Source: G963674835 sp963674835
GTDB lineage: Bacteria > Planctomycetota > Planctomycetia > Pirellulales > Thermoguttaceae
Assembly (NCBI GenBank): GCA_963674835.2
Contig: CAXXKC010000002.1
Coordinates: forward strand, 992,001 to 1,056,000
Direction of reading: 5' to 3'
DNA length: 64,000 nucleotides
Made by a program: the position numbers and the translations under genes. How positions within the stretch are numbered: position 1 is the stretch's first letter; each line of letters begins with the position of its first letter. Under the pieces are notes generated by a model. It worked only from the letters and a program-made list of their open reading frames with translations, was not told where the DNA came from and did no database searches. Positions 33,346-42,170 of this stretch are shown one piece after another.

Positions 33346-33915
33346 CTACGTCGGATCGCTGGGCAACTGCCGCGGATGGGGTGGATCGCCCTGCGGCGGC
33401 AACGGTTGCCGATACGCTCGCGCCCACGCTTCGCGCTCATCTTCCGTGGCGTAATAGCGCAGCCAGACTTCCGGATCTCCGCTCGCCCCGGCACAATCCC
33501 AGTGCAGATAGTGCGTCCCCGAATCGATCTTCTTTTCCCGCGACGGCAGAATGTCGCGATAGATGAGCGTATACAGCTCGCGATCTGTCAGGTGATCCGT
33601 GAAATCCAGAACGATTCGCTTCTCGTGAAGCCGCCGGATCACATCCCAGAGAATCTCGTGCAGGTCGTCGTCGCTCAGCACGTCCGGACGCGGCGGCCGC
33701 AGCTCCGTCTCGAACCACTTGTAGATCGGCAGCACCGGAGCCGTTTCCCACGCCAGCATCGACGCGAGATACTCGTTCTCCACTGCCAGCGGAAGATGAT
33801 GCACGTCGACCCGGCTGATCGACTCGTCGTAGTAGGGCTCCAACTCGTCGCGCAGCTCTGCATTGCGCAGCAGTTGCTCGATCTCGTCCGGCTGAGGATG
33901 ACGTGAACTTACCAT
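33346..33915 (-). CDS. Conserved hypothetical protein, acidic, cytoplasmic
   Basis: A 189-aa protein that I do not recognise. The ATG at 33915 is used (an in-frame GTG nine bases upstream is possible). It has no signal peptide, membrane segment or known motif. The chain is rich in Asp, Glu, Tyr and Trp: PDEIEQLLRNAELRDELEPY, LHEILWDVIRRLHEKRIVLD, LYTLIYRDILPSREKK, HYLHWDCAG, VWLRYYATEDEREAWARAY. The even composition and planned-looking helices suggest a real, folded gene. The Pro-rich tail (PLPPQGDPPHPRQ) is disordered. It is flanked by unrelated genes. Confidence 0.7.
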   Translation of the reverse strand: MVSSRHPQPDEIEQLLRNAELRDELEPYYDESISRVDVHHLPLAVENEYLASMLAWETAPVLPIYKWFETELRPPRPDVLSDDDLHEILWDVIRRLHEKRIVLDFTDHLTDRELYTLIYRDILPSREKKIDSGTHYLHWDCAGASGDPEVWLRYYATEDEREAWARAYRQPLPPQGDPPHPRQLPSDPT

Positions 33916-34125
33916 CGATCCCACGCTTTACGGCACAGAACAGGTGTTACCGACCTCACCTGCTACTTTACCAACGGCCGCAAATCGTTCAAGCAGGAAT
34001 CCCTGCGGACCGATAACATTTGTTTGGCCCCGCCTCAGAAAACCGCTATGACCACGAAGGTCCAGGGCCTCGCCTCCGCACAATCGGAACAGACCGTACG
34101 CTTCCGCCTGTTTCCGCCCCGTCCC

Positions 34126-34578
34126 TCAACTGCCTGGCCTCTCCAACTGCGAAATCTTCTCGACACGCCGGGCATGTCGCCCACCCTCAAAAGGCGTTGT
34201 CAGCCAGATCTCGATCATGCGGTCGATCAGGCGCTCCCCCAGCATGTCCGCCGAAAGGCACAGCACGTTTAGATCGTTGTGCCGGCGACTCATCTCCGCG
34301 GTCAGGTCGTCATGGCACGGCGCCGCTCGCACCCCCGGGAACTTGTTGGCTGCGATGCACATCCCCAGACCCGTGCCGCAAATCAGAATCCCCCGTTCCA
34401 CCTCGCCCGTGCTCACCTTTTGGGCTACCAGTGCAGCAAAGTCGGGGTAGTCGACCGGCTCGTTCGTGTCACAACCCAGGTCCAACACCTCGTGCCCCAG
34501 GTGGCGGAGCAACCCCACGACCTTCGAACGAATGGCATATCCACGATGATCGCTCCCGACGGCAATGCGCATGGCCAT
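34126..34578 (-). CDS. rpiB: Ribose-5-phosphate isomerase B (RpiB/LacAB family)
   Basis: A 150-aa cytosolic enzyme interconverting ribose 5-phosphate and ribulose 5-phosphate. AVGSDHRGYAIRSKV holds the N-terminal Asp-His, ILICGTGLGMCIAANK holds the catalytic Cys (CGTG), and RRHNDLNVLCLSADMLG the conserved HNDxNVL. The length is typical. ATG 34578 or 34572 may be used. It lies downstream of the Sua5-YwlE fusion, separated by 206 nt that contain repeat family 1, copy B. Confidence 0.94.
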   Translation of the reverse strand: MAMRIAVGSDHRGYAIRSKVVGLLRHLGHEVLDLGCDTNEPVDYPDFAALVAQKVSTGEVERGILICGTGLGMCIAANKFPGVRAAPCHDDLTAEMSRRHNDLNVLCLSADMLGERLIDRMIEIWLTTPFEGGRHARRVEKISQLERPGS

Positions 34579-34679
34579 AACCAGAAGACAAGTAGGTAAG
34601 GGGGGAAAAGACTAGGGGGTCGAACCGCCCGAAGCGGACGACCAAATCGCAACCGGTGTTCACATTCTTGTTGAGTCCA

Positions 34680-34778
34680 GCATTACCGATGCGCGCCGTG
34701 CGGCAACCGGAACCCCGGATTCCAGCCGTTTCGGCTGATGGCCGGGATAAATCGCGAGCGTTGGCCGCGCCGGCATCA
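34680..34778. repeat. Intergenic palindromic repeat, family 1, copy B
   Basis: About 99 bp matching copy A at 22882-22978. It shares CCCCGGATTCCAGCCGTTTC and the terminal GCGCCGGCATCA. The central stem is kept with different pairs (CCCGG...CCAGCC / GGCTG...CCGGG), suggesting that the structure matters. It lies between rpiB and the stop of the Sua5-YwlE fusion. Confidence 0.8.
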
Positions 34779-34784
34779 ATAAAA

Positions 34785-35906
34785 TCATAGTTCGATCGCG
34801 TCCAGCCGTAGCTGAAGTTCCGACTCAATCTGGCAGGCACACCGCTGGTACCGCTCCAGCGGACCTCCAATCGGATCCGCAATATCGCCATAATCCGCAC
34901 AAAGCAAATGCGTCCGCTCCGCAGCTCCGGGCCACTGCCCTACGATCGCATCTCGGTGCACCCGAGTCATCGAGAAGATCAAGTCGGCATGACGCACCAG
35001 CGGCTCGGTCAACGGCTGGGTCTCATGCTGCTGAAGATCGATCCCGTAGCTCGACATCACTTCGACCGCCTCGGGCGTCGCTCGCCCGCCGCCCAACGCC
35101 GCCAACCCGGCCGACACCACGACCACTCCCCGGTCGTCCAACTCTTCCATCGGGCACGCCAGGCGCTCCGCCAGGGCTTTGCGGCATAGCCATTCAGCCA
35201 TCGGGCTGCGGCACGTGTTTCCCGTGCAGACGAACAAGATCATCAGGCTCGTAAGCCGCCGCAGCGTCGTTTCCGGCACAACGCCGGCCCGCAATACCTC
35301 GTAGCGATTCTCACACACCTTCACCACCGACGACGGCTGTCCGAAACGTGTCGGACCGTCATCCAGAATCAGGTCCACGTCGTCGCCCAAGTCCTCGATC
35401 GCTTCCTGGGCCGTCCGCGCGTCCGGCCGCCCGCTCCGATTGGCGCTGGTCAGCGCCAGCGGTCCGGCCACCATCCGCAGCACATCCAAGATGATCGGAT
35501 GCCCCGGCACGCGCAAACCGATGGACTGCGCCGGCGACACGGCCTGCTGCACCAGCGGCGGCAAGTGCCGTACGAGGCTCTCCGGATGCGAATCGTCGAC
35601 GACCAATGTCACCGGCCCCGGCCAGCACCGCCGGGCCAATCGCAGTGCCAAGGAACTCATGTTCGGCACGAAATCCCGCGCTTCGTCCGCGCTCTTGATG
35701 GCCAGTGCCATCGGATTCCCCGCCTTGCGGCCCTTTACTTCGATCAGCCGCGCCACGGCGTCCGCATCCAGCGCCTGCGCGGCCACTCCATAGACCGTCT
35801 CCGTGGGAAAGACAACCAGCTTCCCTTCCGCCACCGCCTGCACCGCCCGATGAACCACATCTCGGAGATCGTCGGCGGCTCGAACGTCAATCAGAACGGG
35901 GGGCAT
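34785..35906 (-). CDS. Fusion: threonylcarbamoyl-AMP synthase (Sua5/YrdC) plus low-molecular-weight phosphatase (YwlE-like)
   Basis: A 373-aa two-domain protein. Residues 1-215 are a YrdC/Sua5 domain, which makes threonylcarbamoyl-AMP for the tRNA t6A37 modification (FPTETVYGVAAQALD, RKAGNPMALAI, GPLALTSANRSG). Residues 222-373 are a low-molecular-weight phosphatase with the CX5R loop in ILFVCTGNTCRSPMAEWL (Cys227) and the acid DP in YGDIADPIGG. The CTGNTCRS loop is that of YwlE-type protein-arginine phosphatases. In Bacillus, ywlC (Sua5) and ywlE are close neighbours, so the fusion echoes that pairing. An ATG at codon 222 could in principle start a free phosphatase, but it has no Shine-Dalgarno. 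The start at 35906 fits the promoter below. Confidence 0.9.
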   Translation of the reverse strand: MPPVLIDVRAADDLRDVVHRAVQAVAEGKLVVFPTETVYGVAAQALDADAVARLIEVKGRKAGNPMALAIKSADEARDFVPNMSSLALRLARRCWPGPVTLVVDDSHPESLVRHLPPLVQQAVSPAQSIGLRVPGHPIILDVLRMVAGPLALTSANRSGRPDARTAQEAIEDLGDDVDLILDDGPTRFGQPSSVVKVCENRYEVLRAGVVPETTLRRLTSLMILFVCTGNTCRSPMAEWLCRKALAERLACPMEELDDRGVVVVSAGLAALGGGRATPEAVEVMSSYGIDLQQHETQPLTEPLVRHADLIFSMTRVHRDAIVGQWPGAAERTHLLCADYGDIADPIGGPLERYQRCACQIESELQLRLDAIEL

Positions 35907-35961
35907 AGCGACTCGTGCCCAAGGGCGCGTACTCTCCGAGGTCTCTGCGTGGAAACATATT

Positions 35962-35991
35962 ACTATACCGGCGCTTAGCCCCAAACGTCAA
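35962..35991 (-). promoter_or_regulatory. Sigma70-type promoter of the Sua5-YwlE fusion
   Basis: On the minus strand TTGACG (35991-35986), 18-nt spacer, TATAGT (35967-35962). The start is expected near 35955, about 50 nt before the ATG at 35906, which excludes the longer in-frame start at 35984. Confidence 0.72.
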
Positions 35992-36170
35992 GCACCTCCG
36001 CCCCCTGCTGGCGGCATGAACCGACACGTCCGCGCCGTCACTGGCAATCTCGCCCCGAATGAGTTACGCTCACACACGTGGGGACAACGGAACGCCCCGA
36101 GAGAACGTCTGTGCTCACTCATCTGCTCGCCTCCGATTCCGGACTCCATCGACTACCGGGTGGCCCCCGG

Positions 36171-37097
36171 GTGCTCTCGGTTCGCCGTGTCGTCGCATCG
36201 GCCCTCATTCTGCTGCTGCTTCTGCCCACCGGATGCACTCGCGATCCACATCACCTCGGCCGCCTCGAAGCCATCTGGGGACGCCGCGGTGGATCCGAAG
36301 GACGCTTCCAAAAACCCCGCGCCATGACGATCGACTCGCACGATCACATCTACGTCGTCGACATGACCGCGCGCATCCAGGTCTTCGACCCCCAAGGCAA
36401 CTTCCTCCGCGGCTGGCAGACTCCCGAGCACGCCTCCGGTCGCCCCACCGGCATGTCGATCGCTCACAACGGCAACCTGCTCGTCGCCGACACGCACTAC
36501 CATCGCGTGCTCATCTACTCGCCCCAGGGCAAGCTGATCCGCACGATCGGCGGTCACCCAGGGCAAGACCCCGGCAGCTTCGGACTCGTCACCGACGTCG
36601 TCGAAGACTCCCAAGGCAATCTCTACGTTGGCGAATATGGCGATTGCGACCGCATCCAGAAGCTCTCTGCCGACGGCCGTTTTCTGTTAGAATGGGGCGG
36701 CCACGGCTCCCAGCCCGGCCAGTTCGCCAGACCGCAGGGACTGGCCATCGACGAACAGGACCATCTCTGGGTCGCCGACGCCGGCAATCACCGCATTCAG
36801 GTCTTCGACAACCGCGGCAAATTGCTTCGCTGCTGGGGTACCCAGGGCAAACAACTCGGTCAGCTTTACTATCCGTACGATCTCGTCCTGGCTCCCAAGG
36901 GAATCGTCTATGTCGTCGAATACGGTAACAGCCGAGTCCAAAAATTCACCCGAGATGGCCGTAGCCTGGGCTGCTGGGGAAGCGAAGGTCGCACTCCGGA
37001 ACATCTCTTCAACCCCTGGGCCGCTGTGTGCGACAGTGGCGGTTCGCTTCACGTGCTCGACACCAACAACCACCGCGTGCAGAAGATCAGGATGTAG
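36171..37097 (+). CDS. NHL-repeat beta-propeller lipoprotein
   Basis: A 308-aa lipoprotein. From the GTG at 36171 the protein opens with a lipoprotein signal (LSVRRVVASALILLLLLPTG, then the acylated Cys of LPTGC). An in-frame GTG at 36078 would add 31 residues before it. About six NHL blades follow, e.g. FQKPRAMTIDSHDHIYVVD, FARPQGLAIDEQDHLWVADA with GNHRIQVFDNRGK, and YYPYDLVLAPKGIVYVVEYG. NHL propellers are binding platforms. It stands at the head of the VWA-MoxR-DUF58-VWA run, 85 nt upstream of the first VWA gene, so it may present or recruit a partner in the envelope. Confidence 0.87.
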   Translation: MLSVRRVVASALILLLLLPTGCTRDPHHLGRLEAIWGRRGGSEGRFQKPRAMTIDSHDHIYVVDMTARIQVFDPQGNFLRGWQTPEHASGRPTGMSIAHNGNLLVADTHYHRVLIYSPQGKLIRTIGGHPGQDPGSFGLVTDVVEDSQGNLYVGEYGDCDRIQKLSADGRFLLEWGGHGSQPGQFARPQGLAIDEQDHLWVADAGNHRIQVFDNRGKLLRCWGTQGKQLGQLYYPYDLVLAPKGIVYVVEYGNSRVQKFTRDGRSLGCWGSEGRTPEHLFNPWAAVCDSGGSLHVLDTNNHRVQKIRM

Positions 37098-37182
37098 ACC
37101 AACGTAACCCCGCTCGGCAACACCCGCCTGAGCCACACCGCCAGACGCGACGGAAGAGATCGCCAGCAGCGCGAAACCCTCT

Positions 37183-40100
37183 ATGCTCGACTATCGCATC
37201 ACCTTCGAATCGCCGTGGTACCTGCTCCTGCTGGTCCTCGTGCCAATCGTCTGGTGGTACAGCTATCGCCGGCTGGCCCTCCTCGGTCCTTGGCGCCGCT
37301 TGGCTGCCTTGGCATTTCGCACCATCGTCCTCATCCTGCTCATCCTGGCCCTTGCCGAGGCTCAGATGGTCCATACCAGCCAGCGGCTGACGGTCATCTA
37401 TCTCCTCGATCAGTCCCAGAGCATTCCGGTCGAGCGGCGCAGGGCGATGATCCTCTACGTAAACGCCGCGATCGCCAAGCATCGTCAGCGCGACGACCGC
37501 GCCGGCGTGATCGTATTCGGCCGCGACGCCGCCATCGAAATCCCCCCTTTCGACGACAATGTCCGCGTGCCGTTGCTCATCGAATCGCTCCTGGATCGCG
37601 ATTTCACCAACCTGGCCGGCGCCATGCGTCTCGCGCAAGCCTCGTTTCCCGAGGACGCCGCCAAGCGAATCGTCATCGTCAGCGACGGCAACGAGAACAT
37701 CGGCAACGCCCTCGAACAGGCCCGCGCGCTCGGCGGCGCCGGTGTGGGCATCGACGTCGTCCCTGTCCAGTTCGATCGGCAAGGTGAGGTCATCGTCGAG
37801 CGGCTTACGCTCCCCAACGACATCCGCCGCGGCCAACCCTTCGACATGAAGGTCGTCATCACCAATACCAAGCCGGCCGGACTCGGCAAGGTCCCCGGCA
37901 AGTTGGTCGTTCGACGGCTCGCCGGCGACCAGTCTCAGGTCATCAGCGAGCAGAAGGTCGAACTCCCGCCCGGAAAAAGCGTCTTCACCGTCCGCCAGCA
38001 GATCGATACTCCCAGCTTCTATACCTACGAAGCCGAGTTCCTTCCCGACCGGCCCGACGACGACACCATGCGGCAGAACAATCGGGCCACGGCCTTCACG
38101 CACATCCGCGGTAAGGGCCAGGTCCTCCTCTTCGTCGATCACGAGGAAGAGCAGCGCGCCGTTGCCGAGGCCGAGCCCCTCCGGCAGGCCCTCATGCGGC
38201 GCAACTACGAGGTGACCGTCTATTCCAGCAAGCCAAGCTTCGCCAGCCTCGCCGAGCTGCAGCAGTACGACACCGTCGTCCTGTCCAATGTGCCTCGCGA
38301 GAATTTCACCGACGACCAGATCCGCATGCTCGCGCGCAACACCCAACAGCTCGGCGCGGGCCTGGTTATGCTGGGTGGGCCCAAGAGCTTCGGCGCCGGC
38401 GGCTGGTCCAACACCGACCTCGAAGCGGCCATGCCGGTCGACTTCCAGATCAAGAACGCCAAGGTCGTCCCCCGCGGCGCCCTGGCAATGCTCATGCACG
38501 CCTGCGAGATCCCCGAAGGAAACCACTGGCAGCAGATCATCGCTGAAGAAGCGCTCAAGGCCCTCGGCGATCGCGACTATTGCGGCGTCGTCTACTGGTC
38601 CGGCAGCGAAGAATGGCTCTGGAAACCCGGCTTGCGGGAAATCGGCAACGATCGCCAACAGATGCTCGCCCGCATAGACCGCATGACCCCCGGCGACATG
38701 CCCGACTTCGATCCCGGGCTCAGGCTGGCCCAGAAGGAATTCGCCCGCGTCACCCAAACCGCCGTCCGTCACATGATCGTCATCAGCGATGGCGACCCCT
38801 CGCCCCCCAGCAATGCGGTCGTCAACGCCCTGATAAAGCTCAAAGTAACGGTTTCCACCGTGGCTGTCGGCGCCCACGGCCCGGCCGAAAGCAAACGACT
38901 GGCCGACCTAGCCACGGCCACCGGCGGCAAATACTACAAAGTGAACAACCCCCGCGCACTGCCGCGCATCTTCCAGCGCGAGGCCCGCCGCGTCGCGCAG
39001 CCACTCATCTATGAGAACTCCAACGGCGTCCAACCGCAGATCCGCTTTCCTCACGAAATCCTCAGCGGCATCGACGGCCCCTTGCCGCCAATCAACGGCT
39101 TCGTGATGACCACCGTCAAAGACAACCCGCTCGTCGAGGTCTCCCTCCTCTCGCCCCTGCCGCCCAACGAAAAGAACGCCACCATTCTCGCCAGTTGGAC
39201 CTACGGACTGGGACGTGCCGTCGCCTTCACCTCCGACACGGGCGCCCGCTGGGCCCATCAATGGTCCGGATGGCCCGACTACGACAAGTTCTTCGGCCAA
39301 CTCGTCGGCTGGTCGATGCGTCCCTCCGGCGACGAAGGCAGCTTCACCGTATCCACCGAACCCGTCGACGGCCAGGTTCGCGTCGTGGTCACCGCGCTCG
39401 ACAAGAAGGAAGAATTTCTCAACTTTCTCAACATGTCCGGTACCGTCGTCGGCCCCTCATTGGACCCGGTCCCCATGAAGATGGAGCAGACCGCGCCGGG
39501 CCGCTACATCGGCACGTTTCCAGCCCGCAAGGCCGGCAGCTACTTCCTCATGATCAGCCCCGGTGCCGGACGCGCGCCGATTCGCACCGGCGTCGACGTC
39601 CCCTACTCCGACGAGTTCCGCGCAAAGACCGCCAACCTCGGCCTCATGGAGCAGCTCGCCGAGCTCAAGCCCAAAGGCGGCGCCCCCGGCAAGCGCATCG
39701 ACGCGCCCACCGACACCGACACGATCGAGCCCATGCTCGCCGTCAACAGCTTCCGCCACGACCTGGCCCGCGCCACCAGCAGGCAAGATATCTGGTTCCA
39801 ACTGGTCTTCGCCGCCGCTTGCCTCTTCTTCTTCGATATCTTCGTTCGTCGAGTGCAGATCAGCTTCGCCTGGGTGCCCGTGCTCGCCGGCCGCGCTTGG
39901 CGCCGCGTCCTCGGCCGCACCCAGGAAGCCCCTCAGGCCGAGACCATCGAGCGACTCCGCAGCCGCAAGGCCGAACTCACCGAGCAGGTTGATCGCATGA
40001 AAGCCGCCACGCGCTTCGAGCCCGTGCCGGGTCAGTCCACACCAACCGAAGTCCAACAGCCGGCCTCCCCGCCGCGCGCACGCCAAGAAACCAGTCCCAC

Positions 40101-40191
40101 CCCCGAAAACAAAGAAGAAGACAGCTACACCTCGCGGTTGTTGAAGGCCAAGAAGAAAGCGTGGGAAGATCGAGACAAACCCAAGGAGTGA
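37183..40191 (+). CDS. Membrane-anchored VWA protein with glutamine-amidotransferase-like middle domain
   Basis: A 1002-aa integral membrane protein. Two N-terminal membrane segments (WYLLLLVLVPIVWW and AFRTIVLILLILALAEA) precede a VWA domain with a MIDAS motif D76-Q-S78-Q-S80 and IVIVSDGNENIGNALEQ. Around residues 310-430 there is a class-I glutamine-amidotransferase-like fold (VLLFVDHEEEQRAVAEAEPL, LGGPKSFGAGGWSNTDLEAAM). A second VWA-like part follows (HMIVISDGDPSPPSNAVVNA). A C-terminal membrane segment (WFQLVFAAACLFFFDIFV) and a coiled-coil tail end the chain. Such proteins occur with MoxR ATPases in planctomycetes. The downstream MoxR ATG starts 6 nt after the stop. Confidence 0.88.
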   Translation: MLDYRITFESPWYLLLLVLVPIVWWYSYRRLALLGPWRRLAALAFRTIVLILLILALAEAQMVHTSQRLTVIYLLDQSQSIPVERRRAMILYVNAAIAKHRQRDDRAGVIVFGRDAAIEIPPFDDNVRVPLLIESLLDRDFTNLAGAMRLAQASFPEDAAKRIVIVSDGNENIGNALEQARALGGAGVGIDVVPVQFDRQGEVIVERLTLPNDIRRGQPFDMKVVITNTKPAGLGKVPGKLVVRRLAGDQSQVISEQKVELPPGKSVFTVRQQIDTPSFYTYEAEFLPDRPDDDTMRQNNRATAFTHIRGKGQVLLFVDHEEEQRAVAEAEPLRQALMRRNYEVTVYSSKPSFASLAELQQYDTVVLSNVPRENFTDDQIRMLARNTQQLGAGLVMLGGPKSFGAGGWSNTDLEAAMPVDFQIKNAKVVPRGALAMLMHACEIPEGNHWQQIIAEEALKALGDRDYCGVVYWSGSEEWLWKPGLREIGNDRQQMLARIDRMTPGDMPDFDPGLRLAQKEFARVTQTAVRHMIVISDGDPSPPSNAVVNALIKLKVTVSTVAVGAHGPAESKRLADLATATGGKYYKVNNPRALPRIFQREARRVAQPLIYENSNGVQPQIRFPHEILSGIDGPLPPINGFVMTTVKDNPLVEVSLLSPLPPNEKNATILASWTYGLGRAVAFTSDTGARWAHQWSGWPDYDKFFGQLVGWSMRPSGDEGSFTVSTEPVDGQVRVVVTALDKKEEFLNFLNMSGTVVGPSLDPVPMKMEQTAPGRYIGTFPARKAGSYFLMISPGAGRAPIRTGVDVPYSDEFRAKTANLGLMEQLAELKPKGGAPGKRIDAPTDTDTIEPMLAVNSFRHDLARATSRQDIWFQLVFAAACLFFFDIFVRRVQISFAWVPVLAGRAWRRVLGRTQEAPQAETIERLRSRKAELTEQVDRMKAATRFEPVPGQSTPTEVQQPASPPRARQETSPTPENKEEDSYTSRLLKAKKKAWEDRDKPKE

Positions 40192-40196
40192 GCCCC

Positions 40197-41201
40197 ATGA
40201 GCGTTGCGGAAACCATGGAGAAACGGGCGCGGCAGTTCGTCGACCGCTATTCAGCTGTCCGCGAACAGATCTCGCGCGTGATCGTCGGCCATGAAGAAAT
40301 CATCCATGGCACACTGAGTTGCCTGTTCGTCGGCGGACACTGCCTGCTGGAAGGAGTGCCCGGCCTCGGCAAGACGCTCCTGGTCCGCACCCTCGCCCAG
40401 GTGCTCGACCTCGAGTTCTCGCGCATCCAGTTCACGCCCGACCTCATGCCCGCCGACATCCTCGGCACCAACATGGTCATGGAAACGCCCGAAGGCAAGC
40501 GATTCTTCGAGTTCCAACGCGGGCCGATCTTCACCCAAATCTGCTTGGCCGACGAAATCAACCGCGCCACGCCAAAAACGCAGTCGGCCATGCTCGAAAC
40601 CATGCAGGAAGCCGCAATCACCGCCGCCGGTGTTCGCTACGATCTCAAACGCCCCTTCCTGGTCATGGCCACCCAGAACCCGATCGAACAGGAAGGAACC
40701 TACCCGCTCCCCGAGGCCCAGCTGGACCGCTTCTTCTTCAAACTCCTGGTCGGCTACTCCAACCGCGAACAGTTGACTACCATCATCGATCGGACTACTC
40801 GCCAGGAAGTCATCCAGCCGAGCAAGGTCATGGACGGCAAGGAAATCCTCCAGTGGCAATCGCTCGTCCGCGAGGTGATCCTGGCCAAACACCTCCAGGA
40901 CTACATCGTGCGTCTGGTGCTGGCCACGCATCCCGGCGGCGAGTTCGCCCAACCCATCACCAACAAGTTCCTCCGCTGGGGCGCCAGCCCCCGCGCCGCG
41001 CAAGCATTGGCCCTGGGAGCCAAGGTCCGCGCCCTGCTGGACGCCCGCTACAACGTCAGCTTCCAAGACGTCCGCCGCGTCTACCTCCCTGCCATGCGCC
41101 ATCGCATCATCGTCAATTTCGAAGCCCAGGCCGAAGGCATCGAACCCGACCAGATCCTCCTCGAAATCCTCGAAAAGGTCCCCGAAAAACCCGACAAATA
41201 G
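40197..41201 (+). CDS. MoxR-family AAA+ ATPase
   Basis: A 334-aa AAA+ ATPase. Walker A is LEGVPGLGKT, Walker B LADEINRA, sensor 1 lies in MATQNPIEQEGTYPLPEAQL, and the arginine-finger region is DRFFFKL. The ATG at 40197 has AAGGAG 8 nt upstream. MoxR ATPases act as chaperones with VWA and DUF58 partners to mature or activate protein complexes; here the partners flank it on both sides. It is cytoplasmic. Confidence 0.96.
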   Translation: MSVAETMEKRARQFVDRYSAVREQISRVIVGHEEIIHGTLSCLFVGGHCLLEGVPGLGKTLLVRTLAQVLDLEFSRIQFTPDLMPADILGTNMVMETPEGKRFFEFQRGPIFTQICLADEINRATPKTQSAMLETMQEAAITAAGVRYDLKRPFLVMATQNPIEQEGTYPLPEAQLDRFFFKLLVGYSNREQLTTIIDRTTRQEVIQPSKVMDGKEILQWQSLVREVILAKHLQDYIVRLVLATHPGGEFAQPITNKFLRWGASPRAAQALALGAKVRALLDARYNVSFQDVRRVYLPAMRHRIIVNFEAQAEGIEPDQILLEILEKVPEKPDK

Positions 41202-41270
41202 CCGGCACGCCCGGCCAAAGCCCCAACACCCCCACGTCAACCCAAACCCACGCATCAACGCCGCCCATCC

Positions 41271-42170
41271 ATGTCTGAGACGACCGCCAACTCGACCCTC
41301 CTGCCTCCCGCCTTGCTCGCGCAGCTGGAACGCATGGAGCTGGTCAGCCGCAAGATCTTCCGCGGACGCATGAAAGGCGAACGCCGCAGCCGGCGCAAAG
41401 GGCAAAGCGTCGAGTTCGCCGACTTCCGCAACTATGTCGCCGGCGACGATCTGCGTTTCATTGATTGGAACACCTACGCCCGGTTGGATCGGCTCTTCCT
41501 CAAGTTGTTCCTCGAAGAGGAGGACCTGCACTTCTACGCCCTGATCGATGCCAGCCAGTCCATGGACTTCGGCGAACCGACCAAGTTCCACTACGCCAAA
41601 CAACTCGCCGCCGCCCTGGGCTTCGTCGGACTCGTGCGTGGCGACCGCATCAAGATCGAGTTCCTCGGCCAGCCCGCCAACAACCCCGCGCCCATCCTCC
41701 GTGGCCGCCGCAGCCTGTGGCGCATGCTCGACTACCTCGACGGCCTCCAACCGACCACCAACACCTCCTTGGCCGACGGCCTGAAAAACTTCTGCATCCG
41801 CAACTCGGGCAAGGGAATCGTTGTGCTCATCAGCGATCTGATGGACAAGGCCGGCTACGAAGGCGCCCTCCGGTACCTGCTCGCCCAGGACATGGACATC
41901 TACGTCGTCCACCTCCTCTCCGTCGAAGAGATCGAGCCCGATCTCCAGGGCGACCTGCGACTGCTGGATTGCGAAGACGGCGACGTGGCCGAGGTCTCCG
42001 TCAGCGCTGCCCTGCTGAATCGCTACCGGCAGACGCTGGCCGCCTTCCTCCAATCCGCCCGCGAGTTCTGCAACCGCCGCGGCATCGTATATCTGCCTGC
42101 TCGCAACGACGTCTCCGTCGAAGAGCTCATCCAAGGCTATCTCCGACAGCGGGGGCTGATCCGCTCATGA
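41271..42170 (+). CDS. DUF58 protein (MoxR partner)
   Basis: A 299-aa DUF58 protein. The diagnostic segment FADFRNYVAGDDLRFIDWNT is preceded by the basic GERRSRRKGQSVE. A VWA-like fold with DASQS (ALIDASQSMDFG) and VVLISDLMDKAGYEGAL follows. DUF58 proteins occur next to MoxR in almost all genomes; their exact role is unclear, but they are thought to be substrates or adaptors. Its stop overlaps the start of the next VWA gene by ATGA, showing translational coupling. Confidence 0.95.
   Translation: MSETTANSTLLPPALLAQLERMELVSRKIFRGRMKGERRSRRKGQSVEFADFRNYVAGDDLRFIDWNTYARLDRLFLKLFLEEEDLHFYALIDASQSMDFGEPTKFHYAKQLAAALGFVGLVRGDRIKIEFLGQPANNPAPILRGRRSLWRMLDYLDGLQPTTNTSLADGLKNFCIRNSGKGIVVLISDLMDKAGYEGALRYLLAQDMDIYVVHLLSVEEIEPDLQGDLRLLDCEDGDVAEVSVSAALLNRYRQTLAAFLQSAREFCNRRGIVYLPARNDVSVEELIQGYLRQRGLIRS

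Noticed and set aside
40251..42134. 627-codon minus-strand open frame across MoxR and DUF58
   Set aside because: Shadow of two well-recognised genes; the product is a repetitive acidic chain with no family features.
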